NCBI RefSeq assembly: GCF_024448715.1
Contig: NZ_JAMOHZ010000004.1
Coordinates: 434,001-498,000, forward strand
Direction: 5' to 3'
Origin: Stutzerimonas stutzeri
Lineage (GTDB): Bacteria > Pseudomonadota > Gammaproteobacteria > Pseudomonadales > Pseudomonadaceae
Length of the DNA stretch: 64,000 nt
Position 1 is the first letter of the stretch. Every line of letters starts with the position of its first letter. The notes beneath the pieces are model-generated. The model did no database searches and had not been told where the DNA came from. It saw only the letters and a program-made list of their open reading frames with translations. Shown here in pieces: positions 1 through 10,266 of this stretch. A program made the translations under genes and the position numbers.

Positions 1-1
1 C

Positions 2-2362
2 GAGGTGTTCAAGCACTACCGCAAGGGCATCTCCAAGGGCCTGCTTAAGATCATCTCGAAGATGGGTATTTCGACCATCACCTCGTACCGTGGCGCCCAG
101 CTGTTCGAAGCCGTGGGCCTGGCCGATGAGGTTGTCGATGTCAGCTTCCGTGGTGTTGCCAGCCGTATCAAGGGCGCGCGCTACGCTGACCTAGAAGCCG
201 AACAGAAAGCGCTCGCGGCAGATGCCTGGAGCGCTCGCAAGCCGATCCAGCAGGGTGGCCTGTTGAAGTTCGTCTACGGCGGTGAGTATCACGCCTACAA
301 CCCCGACGTGGTGGCTGCACTGCAGGTCGCTGTGCAGCAGGGCGATTACAACCGCTTCAAGGAATACACCACGCTGGTCGATCAGCGTCCCGCAGCGATG
401 CTGCGAGACTTGCTCAAGCTCAAGGTTTCGGATCAGCCGTTGGCACTCGAAGAGGTCGAGCCGCTCGAGCAGATCCTCAAGCGCTTCGATTCGGCAGGTA
501 TCTCGCTCGGTGCGCTGTCGCCGGAAGCTCATGAGGCCATTGCTGCTGCGATGAATCGCATCGGCGCGCGCTCCAACTCGGGTGAGGGTGGCGAAGATCC
601 TGCGCGTTATCGCACCGAGCGCAGCTCGAAGATCAAGCAGGTCGCGACGGGTCGCTTCGGTGTCACCCCGGAATATCTGGTCAACGCCGAAGTGCTGCAG
701 ATCAAGGTTGCCCAGGGTGCGAAGCCCGGCGAAGGTGGCCAACTGCCCGGCGGCAAGGTCAACGGTTTGATCGCCAAGCTGCGCTACGCGGTGCCGGGCG
801 TCACGCTGATTTCGCCGCCGCCGCACCATGACATCTATTCGATCGAAGACCTGGCCCAGCTGATCTTTGACCTCAAGCAGGTCAACCCGAAGGCGCTGGT
901 GTCGGTCAAGCTGGTCGCTGAGCCTGGTGTCGGCACCATTGCCGCTGGCGTCGCCAAGGCCTACGCGGATTTGATCACCATTTCCGGCTATGACGGCGGT
1001 ACGGGCGCTTCGCCGCTGACCTCCATCCGTTACGCCGGCTCGCCCTGGGAGCTTGGCCTGGCCGAGACCCATCAGACCCTGCGCGGCAACGACCTGCGTG
1101 GCAAGGTCCGTGTGCAAACCGACGGCGGCCTGAAGACCGGTCTGGACGTGGTCAAGGCCGCCATCCTCGGCGCGGAGAGCTTCGGCTTCGGTACTGCGCC
1201 GATGATCGCGCTGGGTTGTAAGTACCTGCGTATCTGCCATTTGAACAACTGCGCCACCGGTGTCGCCACGCAGAACGATCAGCTGCGCAAGGATCATTTC
1301 ATCGGCACTGTCGACATGGTGGTCAACTTCTTCACATTCGTCGCTGAGGAAACGCGCGAGTGGCTAGCGAGGCTGGGCGTACGCAGCCTGCAGGACCTGA
1401 TCGGCCGCACCGATCTTCTTGAGTTGCTACCGGGTGAAACCGCCAAGCAGAACCACCTCGACCTGGCCCCCTTGCTCGGCAGCGATCACATCTCTGCCGA
1501 CAAGCCGCAGTTCTGTCAGGTGGAGAAGAATCCACCGTTCGACCAGGGCCTGCTGGCTGAGGAAATGGTCAAGCTCGCCCGCACGGCAATCGACGCCAAG
1601 AGTGGCGACGAATTCGAGCTGGATATCTGCAACTGTGACCGGTCCATCGGTGCGCGTGTTTCCGGTGAGATCGCTCAGGTGCACGGCAACCAGGGCATGA
1701 AGGATGCGCCCATCACTTTCCGCTTCAAGGGCACGGCAGGCCAAAGCTTCGGCGTTTGGAACGCCGGTGGTTTGCATCTCTATCTGGAAGGCGACGCCAA
1801 CGACTACGTCGGCAAGGGCATGACCGGTGGCAAACTGGTCGTCACCCAGCCGAAGAACAGCGGGTTCGAATCGCAGAACTCGGCCATCATCGGCAATACC
1901 TGTCTGTATGGCGCAACCGGCGGCAAGTTGTTCGCTGCTGGTACCGCCGGTGAGCGTTTCGCCGTGCGTAACTCCGGGGCTCATGCAGTCGTTGAAGGAA
2001 CCGGCGATCACTGCTGCGAATACATGACTGGCGGCTTCGTCTGCGTTCTCGGCAAGACCGGGTACAACTTTGGCTCTGGCATGACCGGTGGTTTCGCCTA
2101 CGTACTCGACATGGATAACAGCTTCGTCGATCGCGTAAATAACGAACTGGTAAACCTGCAGCGCATCACGGGCGAGGCGATGGAAGCCCACCGTAGTCAT
2201 CTGCAAGAGGTGTTGCGCGAGTATGTCGCCGAAACCGGCAGCGCATGGGGTACGAAGCTTCTCGAAAACCTTGACGACTACTTGCGTCGCTTCTGGCTAG
2301 TCAAGCCAAAGGCGGCGAACCTGGCATTGCTGTTGTCGAGCACTCGGGCGAACCCCCAATAA
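2..2362 (+). CDS. gltB: Glutamate synthase large subunit, C-terminal part (cut by window start)
   Basis: This is the second half of the NADPH-dependent glutamate synthase alpha subunit, which makes two glutamates from glutamine and 2-oxoglutarate. About 786 codons are visible of a protein that usually has about 1480 residues. The reading frame is already open at base 2, so the gene starts before the window. The FMN/synthase domain comes first. A Cys-x5-Cys-x4-Cys set that binds the 3Fe-4S cluster has its cysteine codons at 1217, 1235 and 1250. The C-terminal glycine-rich GXGXG beta-helix domain occupies roughly 1630-2200. The partner subunit gltD follows 110 bases downstream. Confidence 0.97.
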   Translation, partial: EVFKHYRKGISKGLLKIISKMGISTITSYRGAQLFEAVGLADEVVDVSFRGVASRIKGARYADLEAEQKALAADAWSARKPIQQGGLLKFVYGGEYHAYNPDVVAALQVAVQQGDYNRFKEYTTLVDQRPAAMLRDLLKLKVSDQPLALEEVEPLEQILKRFDSAGISLGALSPEAHEAIAAAMNRIGARSNSGEGGEDPARYRTERSSKIKQVATGRFGVTPEYLVNAEVLQIKVAQGAKPGEGGQLPGGKVNGLIAKLRYAVPGVTLISPPPHHDIYSIEDLAQLIFDLKQVNPKALVSVKLVAEPGVGTIAAGVAKAYADLITISGYDGGTGASPLTSIRYAGSPWELGLAETHQTLRGNDLRGKVRVQTDGGLKTGLDVVKAAILGAESFGFGTAPMIALGCKYLRICHLNNCATGVATQNDQLRKDHFIGTVDMVVNFFTFVAEETREWLARLGVRSLQDLIGRTDLLELLPGETAKQNHLDLAPLLGSDHISADKPQFCQVEKNPPFDQGLLAEEMVKLARTAIDAKSGDEFELDICNCDRSIGARVSGEIAQVHGNQGMKDAPITFRFKGTAGQSFGVWNAGGLHLYLEGDANDYVGKGMTGGKLVVTQPKNSGFESQNSAIIGNTCLYGATGGKLFAAGTAGERFAVRNSGAHAVVEGTGDHCCEYMTGGFVCVLGKTGYNFGSGMTGGFAYVLDMDNSFVDRVNNELVNLQRITGEAMEAHRSHLQEVLREYVAETGSAWGTKLLENLDDYLRRFWLVKPKAANLALLLSSTRANPQ

Positions 2363-2376
2363 AAAGCAGATTCAGC

Positions 2377-3891
<1,515 letters not shown>

Positions 3892-3893
3892 TT

Positions 3894-3966
3894 CGTAGGT
3901 GGGCCCCCGCTTGTCCGACCCAACGAGCGGGGCAAGGTGGATGTTAAAAGCGACATCCACCCTACG
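3894..3966. repeat. REP/MITE-like intergenic element with terminal inverted repeats
   Basis: The element starts 3 bases after the gltD stop. Its ends are near-perfect inverted copies (CGTAGG-TGG at 3894, CCACCCTACG ending at 3966). Inside are two further hairpins: CCCCGCT/AGCGGGG (3905-3911 with 3926-3932) and GGTGGATGT/ACATCCACC (3936-3944 with 3953-3961). This architecture resembles short repeats scattered between genes in pseudomonad genomes. No transposase is present. Confidence 0.55.
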
Positions 3967-4012
3967 CTTGCTTTACGGCACCAAGCCCGTCTGACCTGAA
4001 TCAGGCCTATAG

Positions 4013-4046
4013 ACAAAAGGCACGGCACTCGCCGTGCCTTTTGTTT
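4013..4046. terminator. Bidirectional-looking intrinsic terminator before hemE
   Basis: A 14-bp stem (4013-4026 with 4031-4044), GC-rich in its core, with loop ACTC. The A-run on the left and T-run on the right make it read as a terminator on both strands. It closes the gltBD unit but sits only 44 bases before the hemE start. Confidence 0.85.
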
Positions 4047-4090
4047 TCCGCTTTGCGACAATGCCGCCACTTTTTTGCTGGAACCCAGAC

Positions 4091-5155
4091 ATGACTGCCT
4101 TGAAGAACGATCGCTTCCTTCGCGCCCTGCTCAAGCAACCTGTCGACGTCACCCCGGTGTGGATGATGCGCCAGGCCGGACGCTACCTCCCCGAGTATCG
4201 GGCCAGCCGTAGCAAGGCGGGCGACTTCATGAGCCTGTGCATGAATCCCGAGTTGGCCTGCGAGGTCACGCTGCAGCCACTGGACCGCTATCCGCTGGAC
4301 GCCGCGATCCTCTTCTCCGATATCCTCACCGTGCCGGACGCCATGGGCCTGGGCCTGTACTTCGAAACCGGTGAGGGCCCGCGCTTCAAAAAGACCGTCA
4401 GCAGCATGGCCGACATCGAGGCGCTGCCGATTCCCGATCCTGAGCAGGATTTGGGCTACGTCATGAATGCCGTGCGGACCATTCGCCGTGAACTGAACGG
4501 CCGGGTCCCGCTGATCGGCTTTTCCGGCAGTCCTTGGACGCTGGCGACATACATGGTTGAAGGCGGTTCATCGAAGGACTTCCGCAAGTCCAAGGCCATG
4601 CTTTACGAAAACCCCCAGGCCATGCACGCGCTGCTCGGCAAGTTGGCGCAATCGGTCACCAGCTACCTCAACGGTCAGATTCTCGCCGGGGCGCAAGCGG
4701 TGCAAATCTTCGATTCCTGGGGTGGCAGCCTCTCCGCAGCGGCCTATCAGGAATTCTCTCTGGCCTATATGCAGAAAATTGTCGACGGGCTCATCCGTGA
4801 GCACGACGGGCGTCGTGTGCCGGTGATCTTGTTCACCAAGGGAGGCGGGTTATGGCTGGAGTCGATGGCCGATTCCGGTGCCGAGGCGCTGGGCCTCGAC
4901 TGGACCTGCGACATCGGCAGTGCACGGGCACGCGTCGGCAGCAAAGTTGCCCTGCAGGGCAATATGGACCCTAGTGTTCTGTTCGCCAAACCGGAAGCAA
5001 TCCGTGCAGAGGTCGGGCGTATTCTGGCCAGCTTCGGTCATGGCAACGGTCATGTGTTCAACCTTGGCCACGGCATCACGCCTGAAGTTGACCCGGCCCA
5101 TGCCGGCGCCTTCATCGAGTCGGTGCATGAGCTGTCGGCCCGGTATCACGGCTGA
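4091..5155 (+). CDS. hemE: Uroporphyrinogen decarboxylase
   Basis: HemE removes four carboxyl groups from uroporphyrinogen III to give coproporphyrinogen III in heme synthesis in the cytoplasm. Start ATG 4091 gives 354 residues, the usual family length. The first family signature with its Arg-rich patch ([16 protein letters not shown]) is at residues 22-37. A likely catalytic Asp is at 77. The second signature, around [17 protein letters not shown], follows. It directly follows gltBD, the same neighbours as in P. aeruginosa. Any promoter must lie in the 44 bases after the upstream terminator, or else transcription reads through it. Confidence 0.97.
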   Translation: MTALKNDRFLRALLKQPVDVTPVWMMRQAGRYLPEYRASRSKAGDFMSLCMNPELACEVTLQPLDRYPLDAAILFSDILTVPDAMGLGLYFETGEGPRFKKTVSSMADIEALPIPDPEQDLGYVMNAVRTIRRELNGRVPLIGFSGSPWTLATYMVEGGSSKDFRKSKAMLYENPQAMHALLGKLAQSVTSYLNGQILAGAQAVQIFDSWGGSLSAAAYQEFSLAYMQKIVDGLIREHDGRRVPVILFTKGGGLWLESMADSGAEALGLDWTCDIGSARARVGSKVALQGNMDPSVLFAKPEAIRAEVGRILASFGHGNGHVFNLGHGITPEVDPAHAGAFIESVHELSARYHG

Positions 5156-5173
5156 AAGAAAGCCGCCGGAAAA

Positions 5174-5197
5174 AAGAGCCGCTTACTGCGGCTCTCT
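5174..5197. terminator. Intrinsic terminator between convergent hemE and the small ORF
   Basis: An 8-bp stem AGAGCCGC/GCGGCTCT (5175-5182 with 5188-5195) has a 5-base loop. An A-run lies on its left, reading as T for minus-strand transcripts, and a T-rich stretch (TCTTCGTTT) lies on its right. Confidence 0.75.
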
Positions 5198-5201
5198 TCG
5201 T

Positions 5202-5495
5202 TTATGGCTGTTGATAGTGGCCCGGTGTGGTGCCGGGCTTATGCTCGTGAATCAGCTTCGTTACGCGGATATCGGTGATTCCCATCACCTCGGCCTGCTC
5301 CAGCAACTTGCCCTCATCGGCGTCTGCATCGGGCATCACCAGGCTGTTTTCTGCATCGCCGTTGTGCAGTTCAATCAGGTGCCGCGCGGCCCTGCCCTGC
5401 GACATGCGATCCTCTCCCGACTCGATGATTTGAACGCGGGGGTCGTTCTGGAAGATGTAATTGACTTCGAATTTGTGCGACGGTTTGTCGAACAT
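5202..5495 (-). CDS. Conserved hypothetical protein, 97 aa
   Basis: A small acidic cytoplasmic protein with no signal peptide or membrane segment. Start ATG at 5495 is preceded by GAGGAG, so I prefer it over the longer open frame that reaches 5621. The protein runs from MFDKPSHKF to GHYQQP and holds an acidic stretch (PDADADEG). It is convergent with hemE, as is a small hypothetical gene at the same place in P. aeruginosa (recalled from memory). I do not recognise a domain and assign no function. Confidence 0.75.
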   Translation of the reverse strand: MFDKPSHKFEVNYIFQNDPRVQIIESGEDRMSQGRAARHLIELHNGDAENSLVMPDADADEGKLLEQAEVMGITDIRVTKLIHEHKPGTTPGHYQQP

Positions 5496-5621
5496 GAGCT
5501 GCTCCTCAAGATAGTAACGGGTCTGCTCTGTTGACTCGCGGGTCCACTTATTCGTTCGGTCGGGTACAGTTCTCGACTGACAATCGGAGGAGAGAAAAGC
5601 GAGAGATCGAAACGTCAGCAC

Positions 5622-5652
5622 GCGCCCGGCACTGCACGAAGGGGCCGGGCGC
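5622..5652 (-). terminator. Possible hairpin terminator after the exported small protein
   Basis: A 9-bp GC stem (GCGCCCGGC at 5622-5630 with GCCGGGCGC at 5644-5652) just past the minus-strand stop at 5660. The loop is 13 bases and no clear T-run follows, so it may act only as an mRNA end stabiliser. Confidence 0.4.
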
Positions 5653-5659
5653 AGCAGGC

Positions 5660-6100
5660 TTATTTGACCTTGGCCAGATTACCCTTGATCGCGACACCAG
5701 CCATGATAGCGCCGGCATGGCACTCGTACTTCTGGCTGTCCTTGTATTCGACGTGCTTGTAGTTGCTTGTAATGTCCACCACGGCGTTGGCGTTGGCAGC
5801 TTTAGCTGCCTGTTGCATGCTGATCAACGCCGATTGCAGGGCCCAGCTGCAGGCGCCTTCGTCGGTCTTGTTGAAGGCGTTTGTCTTCTTGCTGGTCGAC
5901 ACATCTCGGCGGATGACCTGCGCGCTGCCAGGCGTCTTGCCGGCCAGGTAGAACTTGACACTGCCGTCGAGTTTGCCCGAGGCGGTGGCTTCAGCGACTA
6001 CCTGATCGAATGGCAGGTAATGGGTGGTATCACGGGCCTGGCTGATACCGGGCAATGCACAAAGCACGAGTGCGGCGCCGATCCATGTGGTTTTCTTCAT
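5660..6100 (-). CDS. Exported hypothetical protein ('excinuclease ATPase subunit'-like misannotation family)
   Basis: A 146-residue protein with a clear Sec signal peptide (MKKTTWIGAALVLCALPGISQA, cleavage near residue 22), so it is probably periplasmic. Start ATG 6100 has AAGGAAA upstream. The longer frame to 6142 adds a segment unlike a signal peptide. Two cysteines in the mature part could form a disulfide. Similar small exported pseudomonad proteins are often labelled excinuclease ATPase subunit in databases, but nothing here resembles UvrA: there is no Walker motif. It lies 38 bases downstream of the last aryl polyene gene in the same direction, so read-through transcription is possible. 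Function unknown. Confidence 0.8.
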   Translation of the reverse strand: MKKTTWIGAALVLCALPGISQARDTTHYLPFDQVVAEATASGKLDGSVKFYLAGKTPGSAQVIRRDVSTSKKTNAFNKTDEGACSWALQSALISMQQAAKAANANAVVDITSNYKHVEYKDSQKYECHAGAIMAGVAIKGNLAKVK

Positions 6101-6138
6101 TGCATTTTCCTTGCGGTGTTTTGGACGGGGGTAAACGC

Positions 6139-7365
6139 TCAAGCCCAGCGGCGGAAAATCAATGAGGTATTGATGCCGCCGAAGGCGAAATTGTTGTTCA
6201 TCACGTATTCATGCTGCATCGATCGCGGTGTGCCGGTCAGATAGTCCAGTTCGCCACAGCGCGGATCGATGCTGTCGAGATTCAGCGTGTGGATATAGCG
6301 ATCCTGGTTCATCATCTCGATGCTGAACCAGGATTCTAGCGCTCCGCAGGCGCCTAGCGTATGGCCGAGAAAGCTCTTCTGCGAGCTGATCGGCATGCGT
6401 GAGCCGAACAGTGCCTGAGTCGCCAGCGTCTCGGCGATGTCGCCCTGTTCGGTGGCCGTGCCGTGGCCATTGACGTAGCCGATTGCCTCGGCTGGAATCC
6501 CCGCATCCTCGAGCGCCAGTTCCATCGCACGACGCATGGTCAGCTGCTCGGGTTTAGTGGCGTGCAAGCCATCGGCATTGCTGCCGAAGCCGATCAGTTC
6601 GGCATGGATAGTGGCACCGCGAGCCAGGGCATGCTCCAACTCTTCCAGCACCAGCATGCCCGCACCTTCGCCTATCACAAGGCCGTCGCGATCGGCGTCG
6701 TAGGGGCGCGGCGATGTCTGAGGGGCGTCATTCTTCAGGCTGGTGGCATAGAGCGCGTCGAACACCATCGCTTCGGTGGCGCAGAGCTCTTCGGCACCGC
6801 CCGCCAGCATCATCGGCAAACGACCGAATTTGATCGCCTCGTAGGCATAACCGATGCCCTGGCTGCCGCTGGTGCACGCGCTCGAGGTGGGGATCACACG
6901 GCCGGTCAAGCCGAAGAAGATGCTGATATTCGCCGCCGTGGTGTGCGGCATCATGCGGATGTAGGAGTTGGCATTCAGCCCATCGGCCACGGAGTTCAGC
7001 AGCATATTGCCGAACGCCTTGATCTCCTCGGTGCTGCCGGTGGACGAGCCACAGGCGACACCCATGCGGCCGTCGCGAATCGACCCGTCGCCGAGCAAAC
7101 CGGCATGCTCCAATGCTTGCTCGGCAGCCTTCACCGACAGCTTCGAAACTCGACCCATGCTGCGCAGCTGCTTGCGCGTCCAGTGGCCGGGCACGGCGAA
7201 ATCGTCCACCGGGCCTGCCAGCCGCGTATTGAGCTCGGTAAAGCGATCCCACTCGTGCATGCGGCGGATACCGCTGCGATTGGCGCTAAAGTTATCCTCG
7301 ATGGAAGCCCAATCGCTGCCCAGCGAAGTGATCCCAGCCATGCCGGTGACGACGACACGTTTCAT
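6139..7365 (-). CDS. apeR: Beta-ketoacyl-ACP synthase, aryl polyene cluster (ApeR type)
   Basis: A FabF-like condensing enzyme of 408 residues with an intact Cys-His-His triad: C164 in SACTSG, H301 in NGHGTAT and H335 in LGHTLGA. Start ATG 7365 overlaps the ketoreductase stop; a longer open frame upstream is a shadow. In characterised aryl polyene systems the last gene encodes a separate ketosynthase that extends or primes the chain. It is the most distal gene of the 16.5-kb minus-strand operon. Family assignment is firm; the exact role (initiation or elongation) is inferred from position. Confidence 0.9.
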   Translation of the reverse strand: MKRVVVTGMAGITSLGSDWASIEDNFSANRSGIRRMHEWDRFTELNTRLAGPVDDFAVPGHWTRKQLRSMGRVSKLSVKAAEQALEHAGLLGDGSIRDGRMGVACGSSTGSTEEIKAFGNMLLNSVADGLNANSYIRMMPHTTAANISIFFGLTGRVIPTSSACTSGSQGIGYAYEAIKFGRLPMMLAGGAEELCATEAMVFDALYATSLKNDAPQTSPRPYDADRDGLVIGEGAGMLVLEELEHALARGATIHAELIGFGSNADGLHATKPEQLTMRRAMELALEDAGIPAEAIGYVNGHGTATEQGDIAETLATQALFGSRMPISSQKSFLGHTLGACGALESWFSIEMMNQDRYIHTLNLDSIDPRCGELDYLTGTPRSMQHEYVMNNNFAFGGINTSLIFRRWA

Positions 7366-8093
7366 CAGCACAGCCCGCCGTTGACCGCTAATACTTGGCG
7401 CGTGATGTAGCCGGCCTCGTCCGACATCAGGAAATTCACCGCACCGGCGACTTCCCCGGGCGCGCCCATGCGCTGGGCTGGAATCATCTTGAGCATCTCC
7501 TCGATGGGCAGGTTTTCGTCCAGCATGTCCGTCTCGATCAGTCCCGGCGCAACGCAGTTGACCGTGATACGGCGCTTGCCCAGTTCGACGGCGAGGGCTT
7601 TGGCTGCGCCTATTACGCCGGCCTTGGAGGCACTGTAGTTGACCTGGCCGCGGTTGCCGATCAGTCCCGATACCGACGTGATGCAGACGATGCGCCCAGG
7701 CTGGCGGCGGCGAATCATTGGCATGGTCAGCGGCTGCAGCACATTGTAAAAGCCATCGAGATTGGTGCGCATCACCAGGTCCCAGTCGTCCTCGGTCAAC
7801 GCGGGGAAGGCGCCGTCGCGGGTGAGACCAGCATTGCAGACCACCCCGTAGTAAGCGCCATGTGCTTCGATATCGGCTTCCAGTTGCATGCGGCATTGAG
7901 CGCGGTCGGCAACGTCGAATTGAAGAATCCGTGCCTGACGCCCCATCGCCTGAATCTGCGCTTGTACGGTTTCGGCCTCGTCGCGTCGCGCACGGCAATG
8001 CAGGACGATGTCGTAGCCGCTTTTGGCCAGGCGTAGGGCGATGGCGCGACCGATGCCACGGCTGGAGCCAGTGACAAGAATGCTTTCAGTCAT
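7365..8093 (-). CDS. apeQ: 3-ketoacyl-ACP reductase, aryl polyene cluster (ApeQ)
   Basis: A short-chain dehydrogenase/reductase of 242 residues, related to FabG. The NADP-binding TGSSRGIG is at 8-15. The catalytic set is N111, S140, Y153 and K157 (NYSASKAG). It would reduce the beta-keto group of the growing ACP-bound polyene. Start ATG 8093 overlaps the upstream dehydratase stop as ATGA, and its own stop overlaps the next ketosynthase start, which suggests translational coupling. Confidence 0.93.
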   Translation of the reverse strand: MTESILVTGSSRGIGRAIALRLAKSGYDIVLHCRARRDEAETVQAQIQAMGRQARILQFDVADRAQCRMQLEADIEAHGAYYGVVCNAGLTRDGAFPALTEDDWDLVMRTNLDGFYNVLQPLTMPMIRRRQPGRIVCITSVSGLIGNRGQVNYSASKAGVIGAAKALAVELGKRRITVNCVAPGLIETDMLDENLPIEEMLKMIPAQRMGAPGEVAGAVNFLMSDEAGYITRQVLAVNGGLC

Positions 8094-8542
8094 GGAGTGG
8101 GCTCTTGTAGATAGCTCGCCACCTCGGGCGGGCGGAACACATTGAGACGCGCCTCGGCATGGATGCCGGGCCCGTCGAGATGACACTCGAACACACCCAT
8201 GCCGTTGTCATCCTGCAACGAGCGAAGCGCCTGAACACGCAGCTGACAACCGACGGGGAAGTATTCTGCATTGCATTGAAATTTACGGGTGCCGAGCAGG
8301 AAGCCCAACTCCACCGGCTGGCCGGCCAACCTCGCTTGGCAACCGGCGAACGCAGCAACCGTCTGGGCCATTATTTCGATGCCGACCCAGGCTGGCAGAC
8401 TGCCGTCGGCCAAGTTGAACAGACCGCCAGAACGAACCTGCAAATGGGCAACGATGCTCTCTGCGTCGAATGCCTCGATCGCATCCAGCAGAATCATGTC
8501 GCCTGCGTGAGGCAGCAGCTCGGATACCGGCCAGTTGATCAC
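8090..8542 (-). CDS. apeP: Hotdog-fold 3-hydroxyacyl-ACP dehydratase (ApeP)
   Basis: A 150-residue FabZ/FabA-like protein. The expected catalytic pair is visible: H12 in LPHAGDM and E56 in WVGIEIMAQ. It would remove water to form the conjugated double bond after each reduction step. A second dehydratase domain is fused to the ligase at 18311-19990, so the cluster has two, as described for other aryl polyene systems. It overlaps the neighbouring ketosynthase by ATGA. Confidence 0.9.
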   Translation of the reverse strand: MINWPVSELLPHAGDMILLDAIEAFDAESIVAHLQVRSGGLFNLADGSLPAWVGIEIMAQTVAAFAGCQARLAGQPVELGFLLGTRKFQCNAEYFPVGCQLRVQALRSLQDDNGMGVFECHLDGPGIHAEARLNVFRPPEVASYLQEPTP

Positions 8543-9726
8543 GGCGCGTCCCCCACGATCAGGCTGATGTTGTTGCCACCGAAGGCAAAGGAGTTGCTCA
8601 TCATCCGCCGCGCGCCGGTAGCTGGCATCGACGTGCCGGCTGCGACTAGGTTCAGGCGCGGCAATTCAGGGTCTTGCTGGCCGTCCCAGCAGTGCGGTGG
8701 GAGCAACCGCGTAGGGTTGTGCTCGGATAAGGCCAGCCAGCAGAACGCGGCTTCCAGCGCGCCAGCGGCACCCAGCGTGTGTCCGGTGAGGGGCTTGCTC
8801 GATGAGCAGGGCACTCCGGCCGGAAACACCGCGGCGACCGCGACGCTTTCCATTGCGTCGTTGTGGCGGGTGGCGGTGCCATGAAGGTTCAGATAGTTGA
8901 TGTGCTCCGCCTGAGTCGACGCGCTGGCCAGCGCTTTGTGCATTGCCTCGATGGCGCCCTGGCCTTGCGGGTCGGGCGCGGAAATATGATGCGCATCGGA
9001 ACTAGCGCCGCCGCCGAGCAGGGCGATAGGGGCTGCGTCCCGGGTCATCAGGAACAACGCCGCCGCTTCGCCGATGTTGATGCCGTCGCGGGAGACGGAG
9101 AACGGATTGCAGATCCGCTCGCTGGTGGCCTCCAAAGCGCTAAAGCCCTGCAGTGTCAGGTCGCAGAGCGTATCGACTCCGCCGCAGAGCACCGCATCGC
9201 AGATGCCAGCATCCAGCAGACGCTTGGCGCTGAGCAATGCCCGTGCGCCGGATGTGCAAGCCGTCGAGATGGAATAGCTAGGACCGCTGAGCTGAAACAG
9301 ATCGGTGAGAAAGCTCGCTGGCGCGCTCAGCTCTTGATGACCGTAGTGGTAACTGGAAGGCAGCTGTCCGTCGCGGAAAAGCCCTGCGACGCCTTGGGTC
9401 GCTTCCTGAATGCCGCTCGTGCTGGTGCCGATGACCACGCCGATCCGGGCCGCGCCGAAGCGAGCGATCGCCGCGCTGATTTCGGCGCGGATTTCTTCTG
9501 CCGCGGCCAACAGCAGCTGATTGTTGCGCGTGGCATCGTGCAACTCGGCGCCCGCCAGCGAAGGCAATTCAGCAGTCACCGCGCCGACTGGCAGCGTGCG
9601 CCCGGCGACCCTCTTTGGACAGTTCTTCATGCCGGAGCCGTCTCCGGCCAGCAGTCGGCGCGCCACCTCGGCCTTGCCACGACCCAGCGCGCAGATCACC
9701 CCAAGGGCGTTCAGATAAGCGGTCAT
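8539..9726 (-). CDS. apeO: Beta-ketoacyl-ACP synthase, main elongating ketosynthase (ApeO)
   Basis: A condensing enzyme of 395 residues with C157 (STACTSG), H282 (LHGTATR) and H316 (TGHTLGA) as a complete catalytic triad. In E. coli and Xenorhabdus aryl polyene systems the matching ketosynthase works with the chain-length-factor-like ApeC; the ApeC counterpart here is at the 5-prime end of the operon. The start overlaps the stop of the lipoprotein gene. Confidence 0.92.
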   Translation of the reverse strand: MTAYLNALGVICALGRGKAEVARRLLAGDGSGMKNCPKRVAGRTLPVGAVTAELPSLAGAELHDATRNNQLLLAAAEEIRAEISAAIARFGAARIGVVIGTSTSGIQEATQGVAGLFRDGQLPSSYHYGHQELSAPASFLTDLFQLSGPSYSISTACTSGARALLSAKRLLDAGICDAVLCGGVDTLCDLTLQGFSALEATSERICNPFSVSRDGINIGEAAALFLMTRDAAPIALLGGGASSDAHHISAPDPQGQGAIEAMHKALASASTQAEHINYLNLHGTATRHNDAMESVAVAAVFPAGVPCSSSKPLTGHTLGAAGALEAAFCWLALSEHNPTRLLPPHCWDGQQDPELPRLNLVAAGTSMPATGARRMMSNSFAFGGNNISLIVGDAP

Positions 9727-10256
9727 CAGTGGCGGGTTCCGGCGGCTGCAGCAATGGGGGCGACACGATAGGTGAGTGCCGGCCCGACGTCGAGTTCGAA
9801 GCGGTCATTCTGTCGATAACGCACACGCCAGGGCGACGAAGCGTCATGCCGCATCGTTCGTTCATTTTCTTGCTGGCTCCACTGCGTATTCGCATACAGC
9901 GTGCTCAACTGCTCCGCCGGCGTCAGCGCAAACAGCAATGCGGCAAACAACTCGCGCGCCTCAGGGTTGGGCGGAAGCAAACCATCGGCCTGCCATTCGC
10001 CGTCGCTCAGAAGCTGACGTGCCAGCGGAATGCCCAAAGGATCGAGCAGTGACCAGCGTAGTGCGGCGCCGTCCTGCTGAATGACCAGCAGCCAGTCCTG
10101 GCTTTCGCCGAAACCGTGGCGCTGAATATGCAGCTGTAAGGGCAGCTGCAGCTCTGGTGTCTGCGTTGGCAGCGGCAAGCGCTGGGCGCAAGCGGCGAGT
10201 GACAACAGCAGCGGCAGCCATATCAGCGCTCGCATGCGTACAACGAGCATGTTCAT
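9726..10256 (-). CDS. apeN: DUF3261 lipoprotein (ApeN)
   Basis: A 176-residue predicted lipoprotein. The N-terminus has a hydrophobic segment ending in a lipobox (LSLAAC), so it should be anchored in the outer membrane by the cysteine. Start ATG 10256 is chosen as it lies just after the previous stop; later ATGs at 10250 and 10235 are possible and no strong ribosome site decides between them. DUF3261 lipoproteins accompany the LolA-like and MMPL proteins in aryl polyene clusters and probably help carry the lipid-linked pigment to the outer membrane. Confidence 0.82.
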   Translation of the reverse strand: MNMLVVRMRALIWLPLLLSLAACAQRLPLPTQTPELQLPLQLHIQRHGFGESQDWLLVIQQDGAALRWSLLDPLGIPLARQLLSDGEWQADGLLPPNPEARELFAALLFALTPAEQLSTLYANTQWSQQENERTMRHDASSPWRVRYRQNDRFELDVGPALTYRVAPIAAAAGTRH

Positions 10257-10266
10257 GCCGACAGGC

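Noticed and set aside
191-1297. Long minus-strand open frame inside gltB (368 codons)
   Set aside because: It is the complement of the conserved gltB frame in GC-rich DNA; the product shows no domain and no ribosome site.
7366-7998. N-terminal extension of the apeR ketosynthase frame (619 codons in all)
   Set aside because: The extra 211 codons run through the ketoreductase gene in another frame and are Arg/Pro-rich nonsense; the ketosynthase begins naturally at 7365.
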